Positions 14,352-24,800 of a DNA stretch of 28,681 nt are shown piece after piece; within the stretch, counting starts at the first letter, position 1; each line of letters begins with the position of its first letter. A program made the translations under genes and the position numbers. The DNA lies in assembly GCA_016186995.1 (NCBI GenBank), contig JACPKQ010000019.1, forward strand, positions 1 to 28,681, written 5' to 3'. This DNA is from Deltaproteobacteria bacterium. GTDB lineage: Bacteria; Bdellovibrionota; JACOXK01. The notes beneath the pieces were generated by a model. The model ran no database searches and was not told the origin of the DNA. It worked only from the letters and a program-made list of their open reading frames with translations.

Positions 14352-17300
14352 GTGTTATCTGATTTTAATTCCAAAATTGATTTTGTTGATTCTGAGCATG
14401 AAGTTCTCGACTTTTGGCAGAAAAATAAAATTTTTCAAAGAAGTGTTTCTGAAAGAGATCCACAAAAACAATATGTTTTTTATGATGGGCCTCCTTTTGC
14501 AACGGGACTTCCACATTATGGGCATCTTCTTCAAAGCGTTGTGAAAGATGTTATTCCACGTTATTGGACGATGTGCGGGTTTCGTGTTGAGCGTCGCTTT
14601 GGTTGGGATTGCCATGGCCTTCCGGTTGAGTATGAAATTGATAAATCGTTAGGTCTTGAAGGAAGAAAAGCCATCGAAGATTACGGTATCGCAGAATACA
14701 ACGAAGCCTGTCGAAGTATTGTTCTTAATTACACAAAAGAATGGGAAAAAACTGTGACTCGTCTTGGTAGATGGGTTGATTTTAAACATGATTACAAAAC
14801 CATGGAGCTTTCTTACATGGAAAGTGTGTGGTGGGTCGTTAAATCTATCTGGGACAAAGGGCTTATTTATGAAGGTTATAAAGTTATGCCCTATTCAACA
14901 GCCTGTGCAACTCCACTTTCTAATTTTGAAGCCAATATGGATTATAGAGAGGTTCAAGACCCTTCTCTTACCCTTTTATTCAAGAAAAAAGATGAAGAAA
15001 ACACCTTCTTTGTGGCTTGGACAACAACACCCTGGACGCTTCCTAGTAACTTAGCCTTAGCAGTGCACCCAGATGAAGAGTACGTTAAAATATTTGATAA
15101 GGAACAATCGAAAAATTTTATTTTAGCATGTAAAAGATTGGCTGCTTATTATCAAAACCCCGATCAGTATGAAGAAAAAGAAAAATTTAAAGGAAAAAAT
15201 TTTTTAAACCAAAAGTATGAACCCCTTTTTCCTTATTTTAAAGATCAACCCAATTCTTTTAGAATAATAGGGGCTGAATTTGTAACAATGGAAGATGGCA
15301 CAGGGGTTGTTCACATAGCACCTGGTTTTGGTGAAGATGATTACGCGGTTTGTAAAAAAGAAAATATTGAGGTTGTGTGCCCAGTGGACGCTGACGGAAA
15401 ATTTACAAGTGAGGTGAAAGATTTTAAGGGGCTTCACGTCAAAGCAACCGACAAAAAAATTATTCAAAGGCTCAAAGAAGAAGGAAAAATTTTAAAACAT
15501 GAAACAATTCAGCATAGTTACCCATTTTGTTGGCGGTCAGAGACACCTCTTATTTATAGGGCTGTGAGTAGTTGGTTTGTGAATGTTGAAAAAATTAAAG
15601 ACGATATACTTGAAAGTAATCAAAACACAAATTGGGTGCCTCAGCACATTAAAGAGGGGCGTTTTGGGAAATGGCTTGAAGGGGCTCGTGATTGGGCTAT
15701 TTCAAGAAATCGCTTTTGGGGTTGCCCTATTCCTATTTGGAAAAATGAAGTTAGTGGCAAAACTATTTGTTTAGGAAGTGCAGCCGAGCTTGAAAAACTG
15801 GGTGGAAAAAAACTTAAAGATCTGCACAAGCATTTTATTGATGACATTACTTTTGAACTACCAGGTGAAAAAGGAAAGTATAAGAGAATAGAGCAAGTTT
15901 TAGACTGTTGGTTCGAAAGTGGTTCTATGCCTTATGCACAAGCCCATTACCCTTTTGAAAATAAAGAAACCTTTGAAAAAAACTTTCCAGCAGATTTTAT
16001 TGGTGAAGGTTTAGATCAAACTCGTGGTTGGTTTTATACTTTAACAGTTTTAGGCACCATTCTTTTTAAAAAATCGCCTTTTAAAAACGTTATTGTAACA
16101 GGAATGATTTTGGCCGAAGACGGCAAAAAAATGAGTAAGCGTCTTAAAAATTATCCTGACCCACACGGTATTTTGGAAAAATATGGGGCTGATGCTTTAA
16201 GGCTTGACCTTATTAATTCACCTGTTGTTCGGGCTGAAGAGCTTCGTTTTACAGAAAAAAGCGTTGAAGATATTGTTCGAAGGGTTCTTTTAAAATGGTG
16301 GAACTCTTATTCCTTTTTCATGAGTTATGCTGTGATTGAAAACTTTGAACCTCAAGGTACATTTTCAGAGTCAGAAAATATTTTAGATAAGTGGGTTCTT
16401 TCTCGTCTTCAATCCTTGATTAAAAGAACACATCAAGAAATGAAAGCATATAAACTTTATAACGTAGTGCCTGCCCTTTTAGATTTTATTGAAGAGCTTA
16501 CAAACACCTATATTCGTTTTAACAGAAAGCGTTTTTGGGTTGAAGGAGAATCGAAAGATAAAATTTTAGCCTTTGAAACTCTTTATGAAGTTCTTTTGCA
16601 GTTTACGAAAATTATGGCCCCTTTTACCCCGTTTCTAAGTGAGAAAACCTATCAAGAACTTCTTAAAAATAGTGCCCACAGAAAAGATAGTGTTCATCTA
16701 GAGAGTTATCCACAAGTAGATGAAAAGCTGATTCATCTTGATTTAGAAGATGCAGTGCGACGAATGGAAAATATTGTTGTTATGGGTCGGAACGTAAGAG
16801 AAAAAATGGGTGCTAAAGTAAAAATTCCTCTCAACAAACTTACTATTATTCACCGAAACAAAAAAGTTTTAGATCAGTTCAAAGTATTAGAAGCCACTAT
16901 TCAGATTGAACTTAATGTCAGAAAAATTGAGTATGATCAAAATGAAGGTGCTTACGTTAAGCTTCAAGCAAAACCCAATCACAAAGTTTTGGGCCCACGT
17001 TTTGGTAATAGGATGAAAGATATTGTAGCGGCTATTCAAAAACTTAAAGAAGAAGATATTTTAAAACTTGAAGATCAAGGTGAAGTTACTTTATTGGGAG
17101 AGAAGTTAACTGGGGAGGACATTCAAGTTTTAAGATTACAACAAAAGGGTCATGAAAATGTAGCTTCAAGCCCTTCTATTACAATAGAGTTTGATCTTAC
17201 TATTAATGAAGATCAAGTTTTAGAAGGTAAAAGTAGAGAAATTATTAATCGAATTCAAAAAATGAGGAAAAATGCCAATTTCAATTTAGATGATCGTATT

Positions 17301-17522
17301 GTAGTTCAGTTTCAGTGCGATAATACGCTTTCAAAAGTGATAGATCTGCATAAAGATTACATAGCTTCACAAGTTTTGGCTCAAAAGCTCGAAAAATCTT
17401 CCAAGCTCAAAGGAAAATATCAAGAGGAGCACAACATTGATGGAGACTCGATTAAAATAGCCATAACGGTGACAGACTCCGGGGGATGTTTTAATATAAA
17501 TCCTGAAGGCAAAAAATGCTGA
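14352..17522 (+). CDS. ileS: Isoleucyl-tRNA synthetase, eukaryotic-like type 2
   Basis: The product has 1056 residues from a GTG start with GGAGG five bases upstream. The class I signatures are HYGH (55-58, in GLPHYGHLL) and KMSKR (593-597). The CP1 editing domain with TTPWTLPSN is present, as is [19 protein letters not shown] and [11 protein letters not shown] are typical of the eukaryotic/archaeal-like IleRS2 group. The bacterial type 1 enzyme has HIGH and a C-terminal zinc finger. IleRS2 enzymes are known for natural mupirocin tolerance and slower, more accurate catalysis. Its 3' end overlaps the 3' end of carB by 32 bases on the opposite strand. Confidence 0.95.
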   Translation: MLSDFNSKIDFVDSEHEVLDFWQKNKIFQRSVSERDPQKQYVFYDGPPFATGLPHYGHLLQSVVKDVIPRYWTMCGFRVERRFGWDCHGLPVEYEIDKSLGLEGRKAIEDYGIAEYNEACRSIVLNYTKEWEKTVTRLGRWVDFKHDYKTMELSYMESVWWVVKSIWDKGLIYEGYKVMPYSTACATPLSNFEANMDYREVQDPSLTLLFKKKDEENTFFVAWTTTPWTLPSNLALAVHPDEEYVKIFDKEQSKNFILACKRLAAYYQNPDQYEEKEKFKGKNFLNQKYEPLFPYFKDQPNSFRIIGAEFVTMEDGTGVVHIAPGFGEDDYAVCKKENIEVVCPVDADGKFTSEVKDFKGLHVKATDKKIIQRLKEEGKILKHETIQHSYPFCWRSETPLIYRAVSSWFVNVEKIKDDILESNQNTNWVPQHIKEGRFGKWLEGARDWAISRNRFWGCPIPIWKNEVSGKTICLGSAAELEKLGGKKLKDLHKHFIDDITFELPGEKGKYKRIEQVLDCWFESGSMPYAQAHYPFENKETFEKNFPADFIGEGLDQTRGWFYTLTVLGTILFKKSPFKNVIVTGMILAEDGKKMSKRLKNYPDPHGILEKYGADALRLDLINSPVVRAEELRFTEKSVEDIVRRVLLKWWNSYSFFMSYAVIENFEPQGTFSESENILDKWVLSRLQSLIKRTHQEMKAYKLYNVVPALLDFIEELTNTYIRFNRKRFWVEGESKDKILAFETLYEVLLQFTKIMAPFTPFLSEKTYQELLKNSAHRKDSVHLESYPQVDEKLIHLDLEDAVRRMENIVVMGRNVREKMGAKVKIPLNKLTIIHRNKKVLDQFKVLEATIQIELNVRKIEYDQNEGAYVKLQAKPNHKVLGPRFGNRMKDIVAAIQKLKEEDILKLEDQGEVTLLGEKLTGEDIQVLRLQQKGHENVASSPSITIEFDLTINEDQVLEGKSREIINRIQKMRKNANFNLDDRIVVQFQCDNTLSKVIDLHKDYIASQVLAQKLEKSSKLKGKYQEEHNIDGDSIKIAITVTDSGGCFNINPEGKKC

Positions 17523-20500
17523 ACTCTTCTTTTTGGGCGGCGCCGATTGCATGAAGGGCACCTAAGCCCCCACTTAAAGTTGTAAAATAAGGAATTTGTT
17601 TTTCTAAAGCAGTGCGTCTGATGTCAAAAGAATCTCTTAAGGCTTGTTCTCCAATGGTTGTGTTAATGACAAGATGAATGCGTCCACTTTTAAGTGCATC
17701 AACAACATGAGGACGCCCTTCTAAAACTTTATTAATGGACTCAATGTGATTCATCTTTTTTTCTTTTAAAAACTGCGCTGTTCCTCGCGTTGCAATAATG
17801 TGAAATCCACATTTTTGAAGTTCAGCTGCAATTTCAAAAGCTTTAGCTTTGTCAGAATCTTTCACACTGAGAAAAACATTTCCTTTTTTAGGAAGTGGTG
17901 AGTTTACGGCCTCGGCAGCTTTAGCAAGGGCTAGTGGAAAGGTGTATTCAGTTGCCATGACTTCACCTGTTGATTTCATTTCAGGGCCTAACACAGCATC
18001 TTCGTGAGGATATTTAATAAATGGAAAGACAGACCTTTTTACTGAAAAAGTTTTGGTTTTAAGATCCCCGCTGTTGTGCTTTGCACTATGGGCGGGGATG
18101 ACATCAGAAAGTTTTTTTCCAACCATCAGTTTTGAGGCGATTTTAACAAGAGGAATTTTTCGTGCCTTTGCAATAAAGGGAATTGTTCTTGAAGCTCGTG
18201 GATTTACTTCTAAAACAAAAATATCTTTTTTGGTAAGTGCAAATTGAACGTTCATAAGACCTATGATGTTGAGTTCTAAAGCCAAGGCTTGGGCTTGGTT
18301 TTTAAGTTCTTCAATGGTTTGAGGTGAAAGACTAAAAGGTGGAAGACTACAAGTGCTGTCCCCAGAATGAACGCCAGCTTCTTCCAAATGTTCTAAAACA
18401 CCCGCGACATAAACATCTTTTCCATCTGAGAGAACATCCACATCAACTTCTGTGGCATCTTCGATATAACGATCAATAAGAAGTGGCTCATCTTCTGAAG
18501 CCTGTACTGCATTTTTGATGTATTTTTCTAAATTTCGATTGTCATAAATAATCTCCATAGCGCGCCCACCCAAAACAAAAGAAGGTCTTATGACCAGTGG
18601 AAATCCAAGTTTGTGTGCTGCAAGAAGGGCTTCTTTTTCATTGTGAGCAAGTGCATGAGGAGGTTGTTTAAGTCCCAGTTTATTAATAAGTTTACTAAAA
18701 AACTCTCTATTTTCTGAGGCAATAATTGTTTTAACGGAAGTGCCCAAAATTTTAAATCCGGCTTTTTCTATTTCGTAGGCTAATTTCAAAGGTGTTTGTC
18801 CACCCAGTTGGACAATGACACCCTCTGGTTTTTCTTTTTTAAGAATAGGAAGTACGTCTTCAAAAGTAAGAGGCTCAAAATAAAGTTTATCTGATGTGTC
18901 ATAATCAGTGCTCACCGTTTCTGGGTTACAATTGATCATAATGGTTTCAAAACCTTCCTCTTTTAAAGAAAGTGCTGCATGAACACAGCAGTAATCAAAT
19001 TCAATACCTTGACCAATTCTGTTGGGCCCACTTCCTATGATGACCACTTTCTTTTTATTTGAGATACGAGATTCATCTTCTTCGTCATAAGTTGAATAAA
19101 GATAGGGCGTAAAAGATTCAAACTCAGCTGCACACGTATCAATGGTTTTATAAACGGGCTCAATATTTTCTTTTTCTCTTAAGAGTTGGATTTCTATTTC
19201 TGATAAAGTGGTGAGTGTCGAAAGCCACTTGTCTGAAAATCCCCATTCTTTTGCCTTTTTAAGAAGGTGAGGATCTAGATTCCCGCCTTCGCGGGAATGA
19301 CATTGGATAACCCCTTCGAGTTCAATCATTTCTTTTATGTGGTTTAAAAACCAAGGGTCTATTTTTGTAAGGGTGTGGATAGTTTGGGTTGCAAAACCTT
19401 TTCTAAAAGCCTCGGCTATTATCCACAGTCTTTTGTGTGTAACTGTGGATAACTCTCTTTTGATTTCACTTTCTGAGAGGTGGGCAAAATTTCTTGATTC
19501 TTTAAGATTATCAAAACCATGAACTCCCATTTCTAAAGATCGAATAGCTTTTCCTAAAGATTCTTTAAAAGTTCGGCCAATGGCCATAACTTCCCCGACT
19601 GATTTCATCTGTGTTGTAAGAACTCTGGGCGTCATAGGGAATTTTTCAAAATTAAAACGAGGAATTTTTGTAACAACATAATCAAGAGTAGGTTCAAAAC
19701 AAGCTGGAGTTTTTTGTGTAATGTCATTTGCAATTTCGGAAAGCTGGTAACCCACTGCAAGTTTAGCTGCAATTTTGGCTATAGGAAAACCTGTTGCTTT
19801 TGAAGCTAGAGCAGAGCTTCGCGAAACCCTGGGGTTCATTTCGATTACAACCATTTTTCCTGTTTCAGGATTGACTGCAAATTGAATATTAGATCCGCCT
19901 GTATCGACTCCTATTTCACGAATGATTTTTTTAGAAGCCTCTCTTAAAACTTGATATTCTTTGTCTGTAAGGGTCTGAATAGGGGCAACAGTAATACTAT
20001 CGCCTGTATGCACGCCCATTGGGTCTAGGTTTTCAATCGAACATACGATAATAACATTATCTGCATTGTCACGCATGACTTCAAGCTCAAATTCTTTCCA
20101 ACCCTGAACAGATTCTTCCAATAAAATTTCATGAACCGGGCTTTGAAAAAAACCCCATTCTAAATATTTTTCAAATTCTTCTTGGTTGTAAGCAATGTTT
20201 CCGCCCATTCCACCCAATGTATAAGAAGGGCGCATTACAAGTGGAAAGCCGAGTTCTTCAAGAACTTTTTTGGCTTTTTCTTTGTCTTTCACGACAGAAC
20301 TTTTGGGCACTTCAAGTCCAATTTTTTCCATCGCTTTTTTGAAAAGTTCTCTATCTTCTGCTTTTTCAATAGCGTGAAGCTTGGCCCCGATAAGTTCAAC
20401 ATTATGTTTATCTAAAAAGCCTTCTCTGGCTAAATCTCTTGATAAATTGAGTGCCGTTTGTCCACCTAAGGTGGGTAAAAGAGCTTGTGGCTTTTCTTTT

Positions 20501-20736
20501 TCAATAATTTTTTTCAAAAAATCTAAGGTGAGTGGTTCAATGTAGGTTCTGTCTGCCATTTCTGGATCAGTCATAATGGTAGCAGGGTTAGAATTCACAA
20601 GAACAATTTGAAATCCTTCCTGCTTTAAAACCTTGCAGGCTTGAGCACCTGAGTAATCAAATTCACAAGCCTGTCCAATAACGATGGGACCACTTCCTAT
20701 GATAAGAATTTTTTTTATGTCAGTTCTTTTTGGCAT
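17491..20736 (-). CDS. carB: Carbamoyl-phosphate synthase large subunit
   Basis: The product has 1081 residues (family about 1070). It contains two homologous ATP-grasp halves: [18 protein letters not shown] and later [20 protein letters not shown]-terminal MGS-like allosteric domain follows ([21 protein letters not shown]). It combines bicarbonate, ammonia from CarA and two ATP into carbamoyl phosphate for pyrimidines and arginine. Two palindromic repeats are carried in frame. One, around residue 480, encodes [12 protein letters not shown] in the oligomerisation region. The other, around residue 880, encodes [15 protein letters not shown] in the second half. Neither hits a catalytic motif. 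The start overlaps the stop of the unknown gene upstream by one base (TAATG). Confidence 0.95.
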   Translation of the reverse strand: MPKRTDIKKILIIGSGPIVIGQACEFDYSGAQACKVLKQEGFQIVLVNSNPATIMTDPEMADRTYIEPLTLDFLKKIIEKEKPQALLPTLGGQTALNLSRDLAREGFLDKHNVELIGAKLHAIEKAEDRELFKKAMEKIGLEVPKSSVVKDKEKAKKVLEELGFPLVMRPSYTLGGMGGNIAYNQEEFEKYLEWGFFQSPVHEILLEESVQGWKEFELEVMRDNADNVIIVCSIENLDPMGVHTGDSITVAPIQTLTDKEYQVLREASKKIIREIGVDTGGSNIQFAVNPETGKMVVIEMNPRVSRSSALASKATGFPIAKIAAKLAVGYQLSEIANDITQKTPACFEPTLDYVVTKIPRFNFEKFPMTPRVLTTQMKSVGEVMAIGRTFKESLGKAIRSLEMGVHGFDNLKESRNFAHLSESEIKRELSTVTHKRLWIIAEAFRKGFATQTIHTLTKIDPWFLNHIKEMIELEGVIQCHSREGGNLDPHLLKKAKEWGFSDKWLSTLTTLSEIEIQLLREKENIEPVYKTIDTCAAEFESFTPYLYSTYDEEDESRISNKKKVVIIGSGPNRIGQGIEFDYCCVHAALSLKEEGFETIMINCNPETVSTDYDTSDKLYFEPLTFEDVLPILKKEKPEGVIVQLGGQTPLKLAYEIEKAGFKILGTSVKTIIASENREFFSKLINKLGLKQPPHALAHNEKEALLAAHKLGFPLVIRPSFVLGGRAMEIIYDNRNLEKYIKNAVQASEDEPLLIDRYIEDATEVDVDVLSDGKDVYVAGVLEHLEEAGVHSGDSTCSLPPFSLSPQTIEELKNQAQALALELNIIGLMNVQFALTKKDIFVLEVNPRASRTIPFIAKARKIPLVKIASKLMVGKKLSDVIPAHSAKHNSGDLKTKTFSVKRSVFPFIKYPHEDAVLGPEMKSTGEVMATEYTFPLALAKAAEAVNSPLPKKGNVFLSVKDSDKAKAFEIAAELQKCGFHIIATRGTAQFLKEKKMNHIESINKVLEGRPHVVDALKSGRIHLVINTTIGEQALRDSFDIRRTALEKQIPYFTTLSGGLGALHAIGAAQKEEFSIFCLQDLY
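18063..18104 (-). repeat. Short palindromic repeat inserted in frame in carB (second half)
   Basis: Outer stem ATCCCCGC/GCGGGGAT and inner hairpin GTGC-TTT-GCAC. On the coding strand it is read as [15 protein letters not shown], a segment with no counterpart in ordinary CarB. It has the same architecture as the hairpin at 4612-4642. Confidence 0.8.
19272..19303 (-). repeat. Short palindromic repeat inserted in frame in carB (first half)
   Basis: ATTCCCGC-cttc-GCGGGAAT stem with the ATGACA tail. The coding strand reads [11 protein letters not shown], in the helical oligomerisation region between the two ATP-grasp halves. The flanking CarB sequence resumes normally (EWGFSDK...). Confidence 0.85.
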
Positions 20737-21371
20737 TAAATTTTAGCGTCAAGGGAATAAATATGTTTTAAATCAATGTGGGGATAGCGATCATGTTTAA
20801 GCCGCATTTGGGCTAAATCTAAAAGAAGCTTTTCTCTAAACTCTTCTTCAAGACTTTTAATTTTTTTAATTCTTTGAAGAATAAAAGCTTTTGCTTGAGG
20901 TGGATGAAAGCAAAAGCCTCGTCCGAAATAATATTTTCCTTTATAGGGAATGGCTCTGGCTTCAAAAACATCCCCTTCACTTAAAGTAACTGTATGGGCT
21001 TCTTGTACCTCAATATTTTGATTTGAAAAAAGATCTGTAAGATAAAACATGTTTTTCTTAATTTTTCTAAGTTGGTAGATGCTATGGAGTGTTTGAGTCA
21101 ATCCATAATAAACATTTTTTTCTTCGGGGGTGAGTGATTTTTCTTTTTGGTTGTAGAAGAGTCTTACGGGTGAAAGATCATGTTTTATAAGAGGGCGTGT
21201 AAAAAGATACCAATCTAAAAAAAGATCAAGCCGCTCTTCATAGAAAGAATCTTTTTCAAAAGCAGTGCCTGTCAGTTTAAAGAAATCTTCTTTTGCTTTG
21301 CGCACTTCTTTTTCGTATTCACCTTGTGTGAATGTTTCAATAATATGGTCTAAATATTCTTCTGGAATCAT
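20736..21371 (-). CDS. Unknown protein translationally coupled between carA and carB
   Basis: The product has 211 residues. It is soluble, charged, and has no signal peptide or membrane segment. The N-terminal half is acidic and helical, with DFFKLTG and [14 protein letters not shown]. The middle reads [35 protein letters not shown] in pieces suggestive of a small beta domain. The C-terminus is Lys-rich and helical. It overlaps carA by 4 bases and carB by 1 base, so it is made in step with both carbamoyl-phosphate synthase subunits. I do not recognise the family. An accessory or regulatory role for CarAB is inferred from position only. Confidence 0.75.
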   Translation of the reverse strand: MIPEEYLDHIIETFTQGEYEKEVRKAKEDFFKLTGTAFEKDSFYEERLDLFLDWYLFTRPLIKHDLSPVRLFYNQKEKSLTPEEKNVYYGLTQTLHSIYQLRKIKKNMFYLTDLFSNQNIEVQEAHTVTLSEGDVFEARAIPYKGKYYFGRGFCFHPPQAKAFILQRIKKIKSLEEEFREKLLLDLAQMRLKHDRYPHIDLKHIYSLDAKI

Positions 21372-22567
21372 TGGCGTCCTTTCATCATGTTTATAAACTC
21401 ATCGAAAAGATAAAGTGAGTCAAGAGGGCCTGGGGAAGACTCTGGATGATACTGCACAGAGAGGATTTTTTTATCTTTTATATAAAGCCCTTCAACACTT
21501 CCATCGTTTAGGTTAATATGGGAGAAAAAGTTGTTATTTCCATAAAACTTTTTGTCATCGCGAAGGAGTGGCAACGACTGTGGCGATCTCATCACCTTCG
21601 GTGATGGGATTGCTTCACTACGCTCGCAATGACGGGGCTCTAGGCTGCCTTCAACTGCAAATCCGTGATTTTGAGCAGTTATTTCAACCTTTTGAGATTT
21701 TAAGAAACTTACAGGATGATTGGCTCCACGATGGCCAAATTTCATTTTGTAAGTTTTAGCTCCGAGTGCAAGGCATAAAAGCTGGTGCCCCAAGCAAATA
21801 CCAAAAATAGGTTTTTTTCCTACAAGATGCCTAATATTTTCTATGGCATAAGTAACCGAGGCTGGGTCTCCAGGGCCATTTGAGAGAAAAACTCCATCTG
21901 GGTTAAGATCTAAAACTTCTTTATAAGAAGTAGAGGCTGGAATAACTAAAATGCGGCATCCCCTTTCACTTAAATATTTAAGGATTGATTTTTTAATTCC
22001 AAAATCATAGGCGACTACGAGGTATGAAGGTGTATGTGGGGTGACATGATAAGATTTTTCCGTTGTAACTTCCTTAGCTAAATCTCTCAAGTTCATGGTT
22101 GGAGACTCAAGAATTTTTTTTAAACTTTTTTCCTTATCGAATTTTTCAGTGGTGATCAAAGCACGCATAGCACCTTTGTTTCTGATTTGCTTTGTAATGC
22201 TTCGTGTATCGACATCTGCAATAGCTACGATTTTATGTTCTTTCAAAAATTGTGGAAGTGATTTTTGATTTTTCCAAGAACTAGGTGTGTGGCACATGTT
22301 TTTTACAATAAACCCCTTAGCCCATATTTTATGAGATTCATTATCATCTTCATTTGTTCCATAATTGCCAATATGAGGATAGGTCATTGTAATGATTTGT
22401 TCATGATAGGAAGGATCCGTCAAAATTTCTTGGTAACCGATCATAGAGGTATTAAAAACAATTTCTCCAATAGTAGTGCCTGGAAAACCACAGGAAGTTC
22501 CCTCATAAACGTTACCGTTTTCAAGGAGTAAGGTTGCTTTACTGATCGGAGTAGACAAGTTGCCCAT
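21368..22567 (-). CDS. carA: Carbamoyl-phosphate synthase small subunit (glutamine amidotransferase)
   Basis: The product has 399 residues, longer than usual. The N-terminal CPSase domain has FPGTTIGEIVFNTSM and the GYQEILTDPSY region. The class I amidotransferase domain shows GPGDPAS, the nucleophile in GICLGHQLL, and the His-Glu of QYHPESSPGP. So it should hydrolyse glutamine and pass ammonia to CarB. The extra length comes largely from an 80-nt palindromic repeat translated as RHCERSEAIPSPKVMRSPQS plus neighbours. It sits in a loop between QNHGFAVEG and NLNDGSVEGL. The ATG at 22567 lies inside the end of pyrC (29-base overlap); a TTG at 22558 is an alternative start. Confidence 0.95.
   Translation of the reverse strand: MGNLSTPISKATLLLENGNVYEGTSCGFPGTTIGEIVFNTSMIGYQEILTDPSYHEQIITMTYPHIGNYGTNEDDNESHKIWAKGFIVKNMCHTPSSWKNQKSLPQFLKEHKIVAIADVDTRSITKQIRNKGAMRALITTEKFDKEKSLKKILESPTMNLRDLAKEVTTEKSYHVTPHTPSYLVVAYDFGIKKSILKYLSERGCRILVIPASTSYKEVLDLNPDGVFLSNGPGDPASVTYAIENIRHLVGKKPIFGICLGHQLLCLALGAKTYKMKFGHRGANHPVSFLKSQKVEITAQNHGFAVEGSLEPRHCERSEAIPSPKVMRSPQSLPLLRDDKKFYGNNNFFSHINLNDGSVEGLYIKDKKILSVQYHPESSPGPLDSLYLFDEFINMMKGRQ
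21554..21633 (-). repeat. 80-nt palindromic repeat inserted in frame in carA
   Basis: The ends are GTCATTGCGAG and CGCGATGAC on the coding strand, with inner hairpin CATCACC-gaa-GGTGATG. It has the same length and layout as the intergenic copy at 43-122. It is read through in frame as about 27 residues without a stop. Confidence 0.9.
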
Positions 22568-23852
22568 TACAAAAAGTATATTTAACTTTTCCTTTCACAC
22601 TCTTTCCTTCAAAAGGTGTGTTTTTAGATTTAGAGAGAAAATTCTTTGTATCGATTTTATATTTTTGTTCTAAATTGACAAGAACGAGATCAGCGGCGCT
22701 ATTTTCTTTAATTTCTGGTTTGGGTAAGCCAAAAATTTTAGCAGGTTCAACAGTTAACTTGCTGATAAGTTTAGGCAAACTTAAAACACCTTCTTGTACT
22801 AACTCATAAGAAAGTGAAAAGGCTGTTTCAAAACCTGCAATACCACACGCAGCCTCTACGAAGGGTAAATCTTTATATTTTTCAGACCAAGGCGCATGAT
22901 CTGTAGCGATACAATCAATCACATCTGTTTTGAGAGCGTGTCTTAAGGCTGCTCTGTGTTTTTCACTCCGAAGAGGAGGCGCTACTTTTGCTAAAGTATT
23001 AAAATCCTCAGTTGCTTTTTCTGTTAGAAGAAGATGATGAGGGCATACCTCAGCTGTAACTTTTACCCCTCTTTCTTTAGCGTGTTTAATATACTCAACA
23101 GATTGCCATGAAGTTACATGGGCTATGTGAAGACGAGCTTTCAATCTTTCAGCTAAAACAATATCTCTGGCGACAATCACTTCTTCTGCCAGAGCAGGGC
23201 TTCCTTTAAGCCCTAGGAGTGAGGCACGACGTCCTGTATGAATACCATATTCATAAACAAGAGAAGGGTCTTCAGCATGAACGACAACCGGAATATCAAA
23301 CTGTCTTGAGTAGGCCAAAGCTTTTGCCATGAAAGAGGTTGAAGAGATACATTTTCCATCATCAGAGATGGCAATAATACCTTCATCCACGCACAAACCA
23401 ATCTGAGCAAGACGTTTTCCTTCAAGCCCTTCAGAAATAGCTCCAATGGGAAAAACCTTAATAACGCTCGAGTTTTTGATTTTTTGTTGTAAGAGGCGAG
23501 TCACTTGCGGGTGATCGTTAACAGGGTTTGTATTAGGCATACAACAAATAGTTGTAAACCCTCCAGCTGCTGCAGCACGTGAACCTGATTCAATGGTTTC
23601 ACAATCTTCAAAGCCGGGTTCTCTTAAATGACAGTGAAGATCTATAAACCCTGGAAAACAATGAAGGCCTTTTCCTTCAATGACTTTATCAAAATCCTTG
23701 CCATTCCAGTACCCCGCCTTCGCAGAGTACAGGCTCCGACGGGAATCTCCCTTAAAAATTTTTTTAATCTTATCATTTTCAATAAGAAGTGAACCTAAGA
23801 AAGGTTTTTGATGAGGATTTAAGATGTGAATATTTTTAATAAGTGTTTTCAT
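22539..23852 (-). CDS. pyrC: Dihydroorotase (class I)
   Basis: The product has 437 residues. It closes carbamoyl aspartate to dihydroorotate. Motifs of the zinc amidohydrolase are GFIDLHCHLREPG (metal-binding His-x-His), CCMPNTNP (substrate), VVHAED, HIAHVTS, and CIATDHAPW (catalytic Asp). This is the class I type found in many bacteria alongside separate PyrB. Near the N-terminus, between KIKKIFKG and KVIEGKGL, lies a stretch read from a palindromic repeat (DSRRSLYSAKAGYWNG). It falls in the variable beta-sandwich region before the metal site. The start overlaps the pyrB stop by 4 bases, and the end overlaps carA. Confidence 0.93.
   Translation of the reverse strand: MKTLIKNIHILNPHQKPFLGSLLIENDKIKKIFKGDSRRSLYSAKAGYWNGKDFDKVIEGKGLHCFPGFIDLHCHLREPGFEDCETIESGSRAAAAGGFTTICCMPNTNPVNDHPQVTRLLQQKIKNSSVIKVFPIGAISEGLEGKRLAQIGLCVDEGIIAISDDGKCISSTSFMAKALAYSRQFDIPVVVHAEDPSLVYEYGIHTGRRASLLGLKGSPALAEEVIVARDIVLAERLKARLHIAHVTSWQSVEYIKHAKERGVKVTAEVCPHHLLLTEKATEDFNTLAKVAPPLRSEKHRAALRHALKTDVIDCIATDHAPWSEKYKDLPFVEAACGIAGFETAFSLSYELVQEGVLSLPKLISKLTVEPAKIFGLPKPEIKENSAADLVLVNLEQKYKIDTKNFLSKSKNTPFEGKSVKGKVKYTFCNGQLVYSDQ
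23701..23750 (-). repeat. Palindromic repeat inserted in frame in pyrC
   Basis: On the coding strand GATTCCCGTCGGAGCC and then GCGAAGGCGGGGTACTGGAAT form an imperfect TTCCCG...CGGGG hairpin. It is translated as DSRRSLYSAKAGYWNG. It has the same vocabulary (ATTCCCG, GCGAAGGCGGG) as the carB copy at 19272-19303. Confidence 0.7.
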
Positions 23853-24766
23853 CGTGCTAAAAACTCATTTCTTAAAAAAATCGATATTAAAGCCATACGC
23901 ATGGGGAGTCCATTTCTTACTTGAGAAAGCACAACCGATTGTGAGTGATTGTAAAGTTTATCAGACATTTCAACGTTTCTGTTCACAGGCCCAGGGTGCA
24001 TGATGAGTGCTTTTTTAGGGAAGCTCAAGGTTTCATTGAGTTGAAAGTATTTAACGTATTCTTTCATTGAGGGAATATCATTTTGTTCGTGTCTTTCTTT
24101 TTGTAATCTTAAAACCATGATGACATCGGCATCTGCAATAGCGCTCTTAAGATCATAACTAATCGAAAGGTCTAAATCAGAAAAACCTTTGGGAATAAGG
24201 GTTGGAAGACTGCAAAGAGTAATTTTAACCCCAAGTTTTGTAAGACAAAAGATATTAGATCTTGCGACACGACTGTGGAGAATATCTCCTAAGATAACCA
24301 CTTTAAGGCCTTTGAGATTTTTATGATATTCGACGATAGTCATAAGATCTAAGAGGGCTTGTGTTGGGTGCTCGTGAGCTCCGTCACCTGCATTAATAAT
24401 AGGAGTTTTTAAATATCGGGATAAATAATGAGGCATGCCTGCTTCAGAGTGGCGCATAATGAAAAGATCAACGCCCATAGCTTCAAGGTTAAGAAGAGTG
24501 TCAAAAATAGTTTCACCTTTAACAATACTCGAAGATTCTTGAAGAACATTAATAACAGAAGCCCCTAATTTTTTAGCTGCTATTTCAAAGGAAACACGGG
24601 TTCGAGTGCTGGGTTCAAAGAAAACATTGGCGACAACATGATTAGCAAGAAGGGTTTGAAGACTTGGATCCTTTTTTTGAACAAGATTTTTAAAATAAAA
24701 GGCCTCTTTGAGAATGGCGCGTATTTTTTGAGCGCTGAGCTCTTTAACACCTAGTAAATGGTTCAT
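23849..24766 (-). CDS. pyrB: Aspartate carbamoyltransferase catalytic subunit
   Basis: The product has 305 residues from the ATG at 24766. It joins carbamoyl phosphate and aspartate, using the product of carAB further down the same operon. Motifs are FEPSTRTRVSFE (carbamoyl-phosphate loop), HEHPTQALLDL, and LRLQKERH with the late MHPGPVNR loop. No regulatory subunit gene (pyrI) is present, consistent with the unregulated trimeric or DHOase-associated forms. An in-frame ATG four codons upstream (24778) lies inside a palindromic repeat (GGGATGACAG) and would add MTEK. I prefer the inner ATG because the family normally begins close to this helix. Confidence 0.93.
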   Translation of the reverse strand: MNHLLGVKELSAQKIRAILKEAFYFKNLVQKKDPSLQTLLANHVVANVFFEPSTRTRVSFEIAAKKLGASVINVLQESSSIVKGETIFDTLLNLEAMGVDLFIMRHSEAGMPHYLSRYLKTPIINAGDGAHEHPTQALLDLMTIVEYHKNLKGLKVVILGDILHSRVARSNIFCLTKLGVKITLCSLPTLIPKGFSDLDLSISYDLKSAIADADVIMVLRLQKERHEQNDIPSMKEYVKYFQLNETLSFPKKALIMHPGPVNRNVEMSDKLYNHSQSVVLSQVRNGLPMRMALISIFLRNEFLAR

Positions 24767-24773
24767 TTTTTCT

Positions 24774-24800
24774 GTCATCCCGGGTTTGACCCGGGATCTA
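24774..24800 (-). repeat. Short palindromic repeat between lepB and pyrB
   Basis: Perfect 9-bp stem ATCCCGGGT...ACCCGGGAT (24777-24797) followed by GACAG on the minus strand. It abuts the lepB TAG stop (24798-24800) and contains an in-frame ATG for pyrB. It could form an mRNA hairpin at the gene boundary. There is no T-run after it, so it is not an obvious terminator. Confidence 0.85.
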
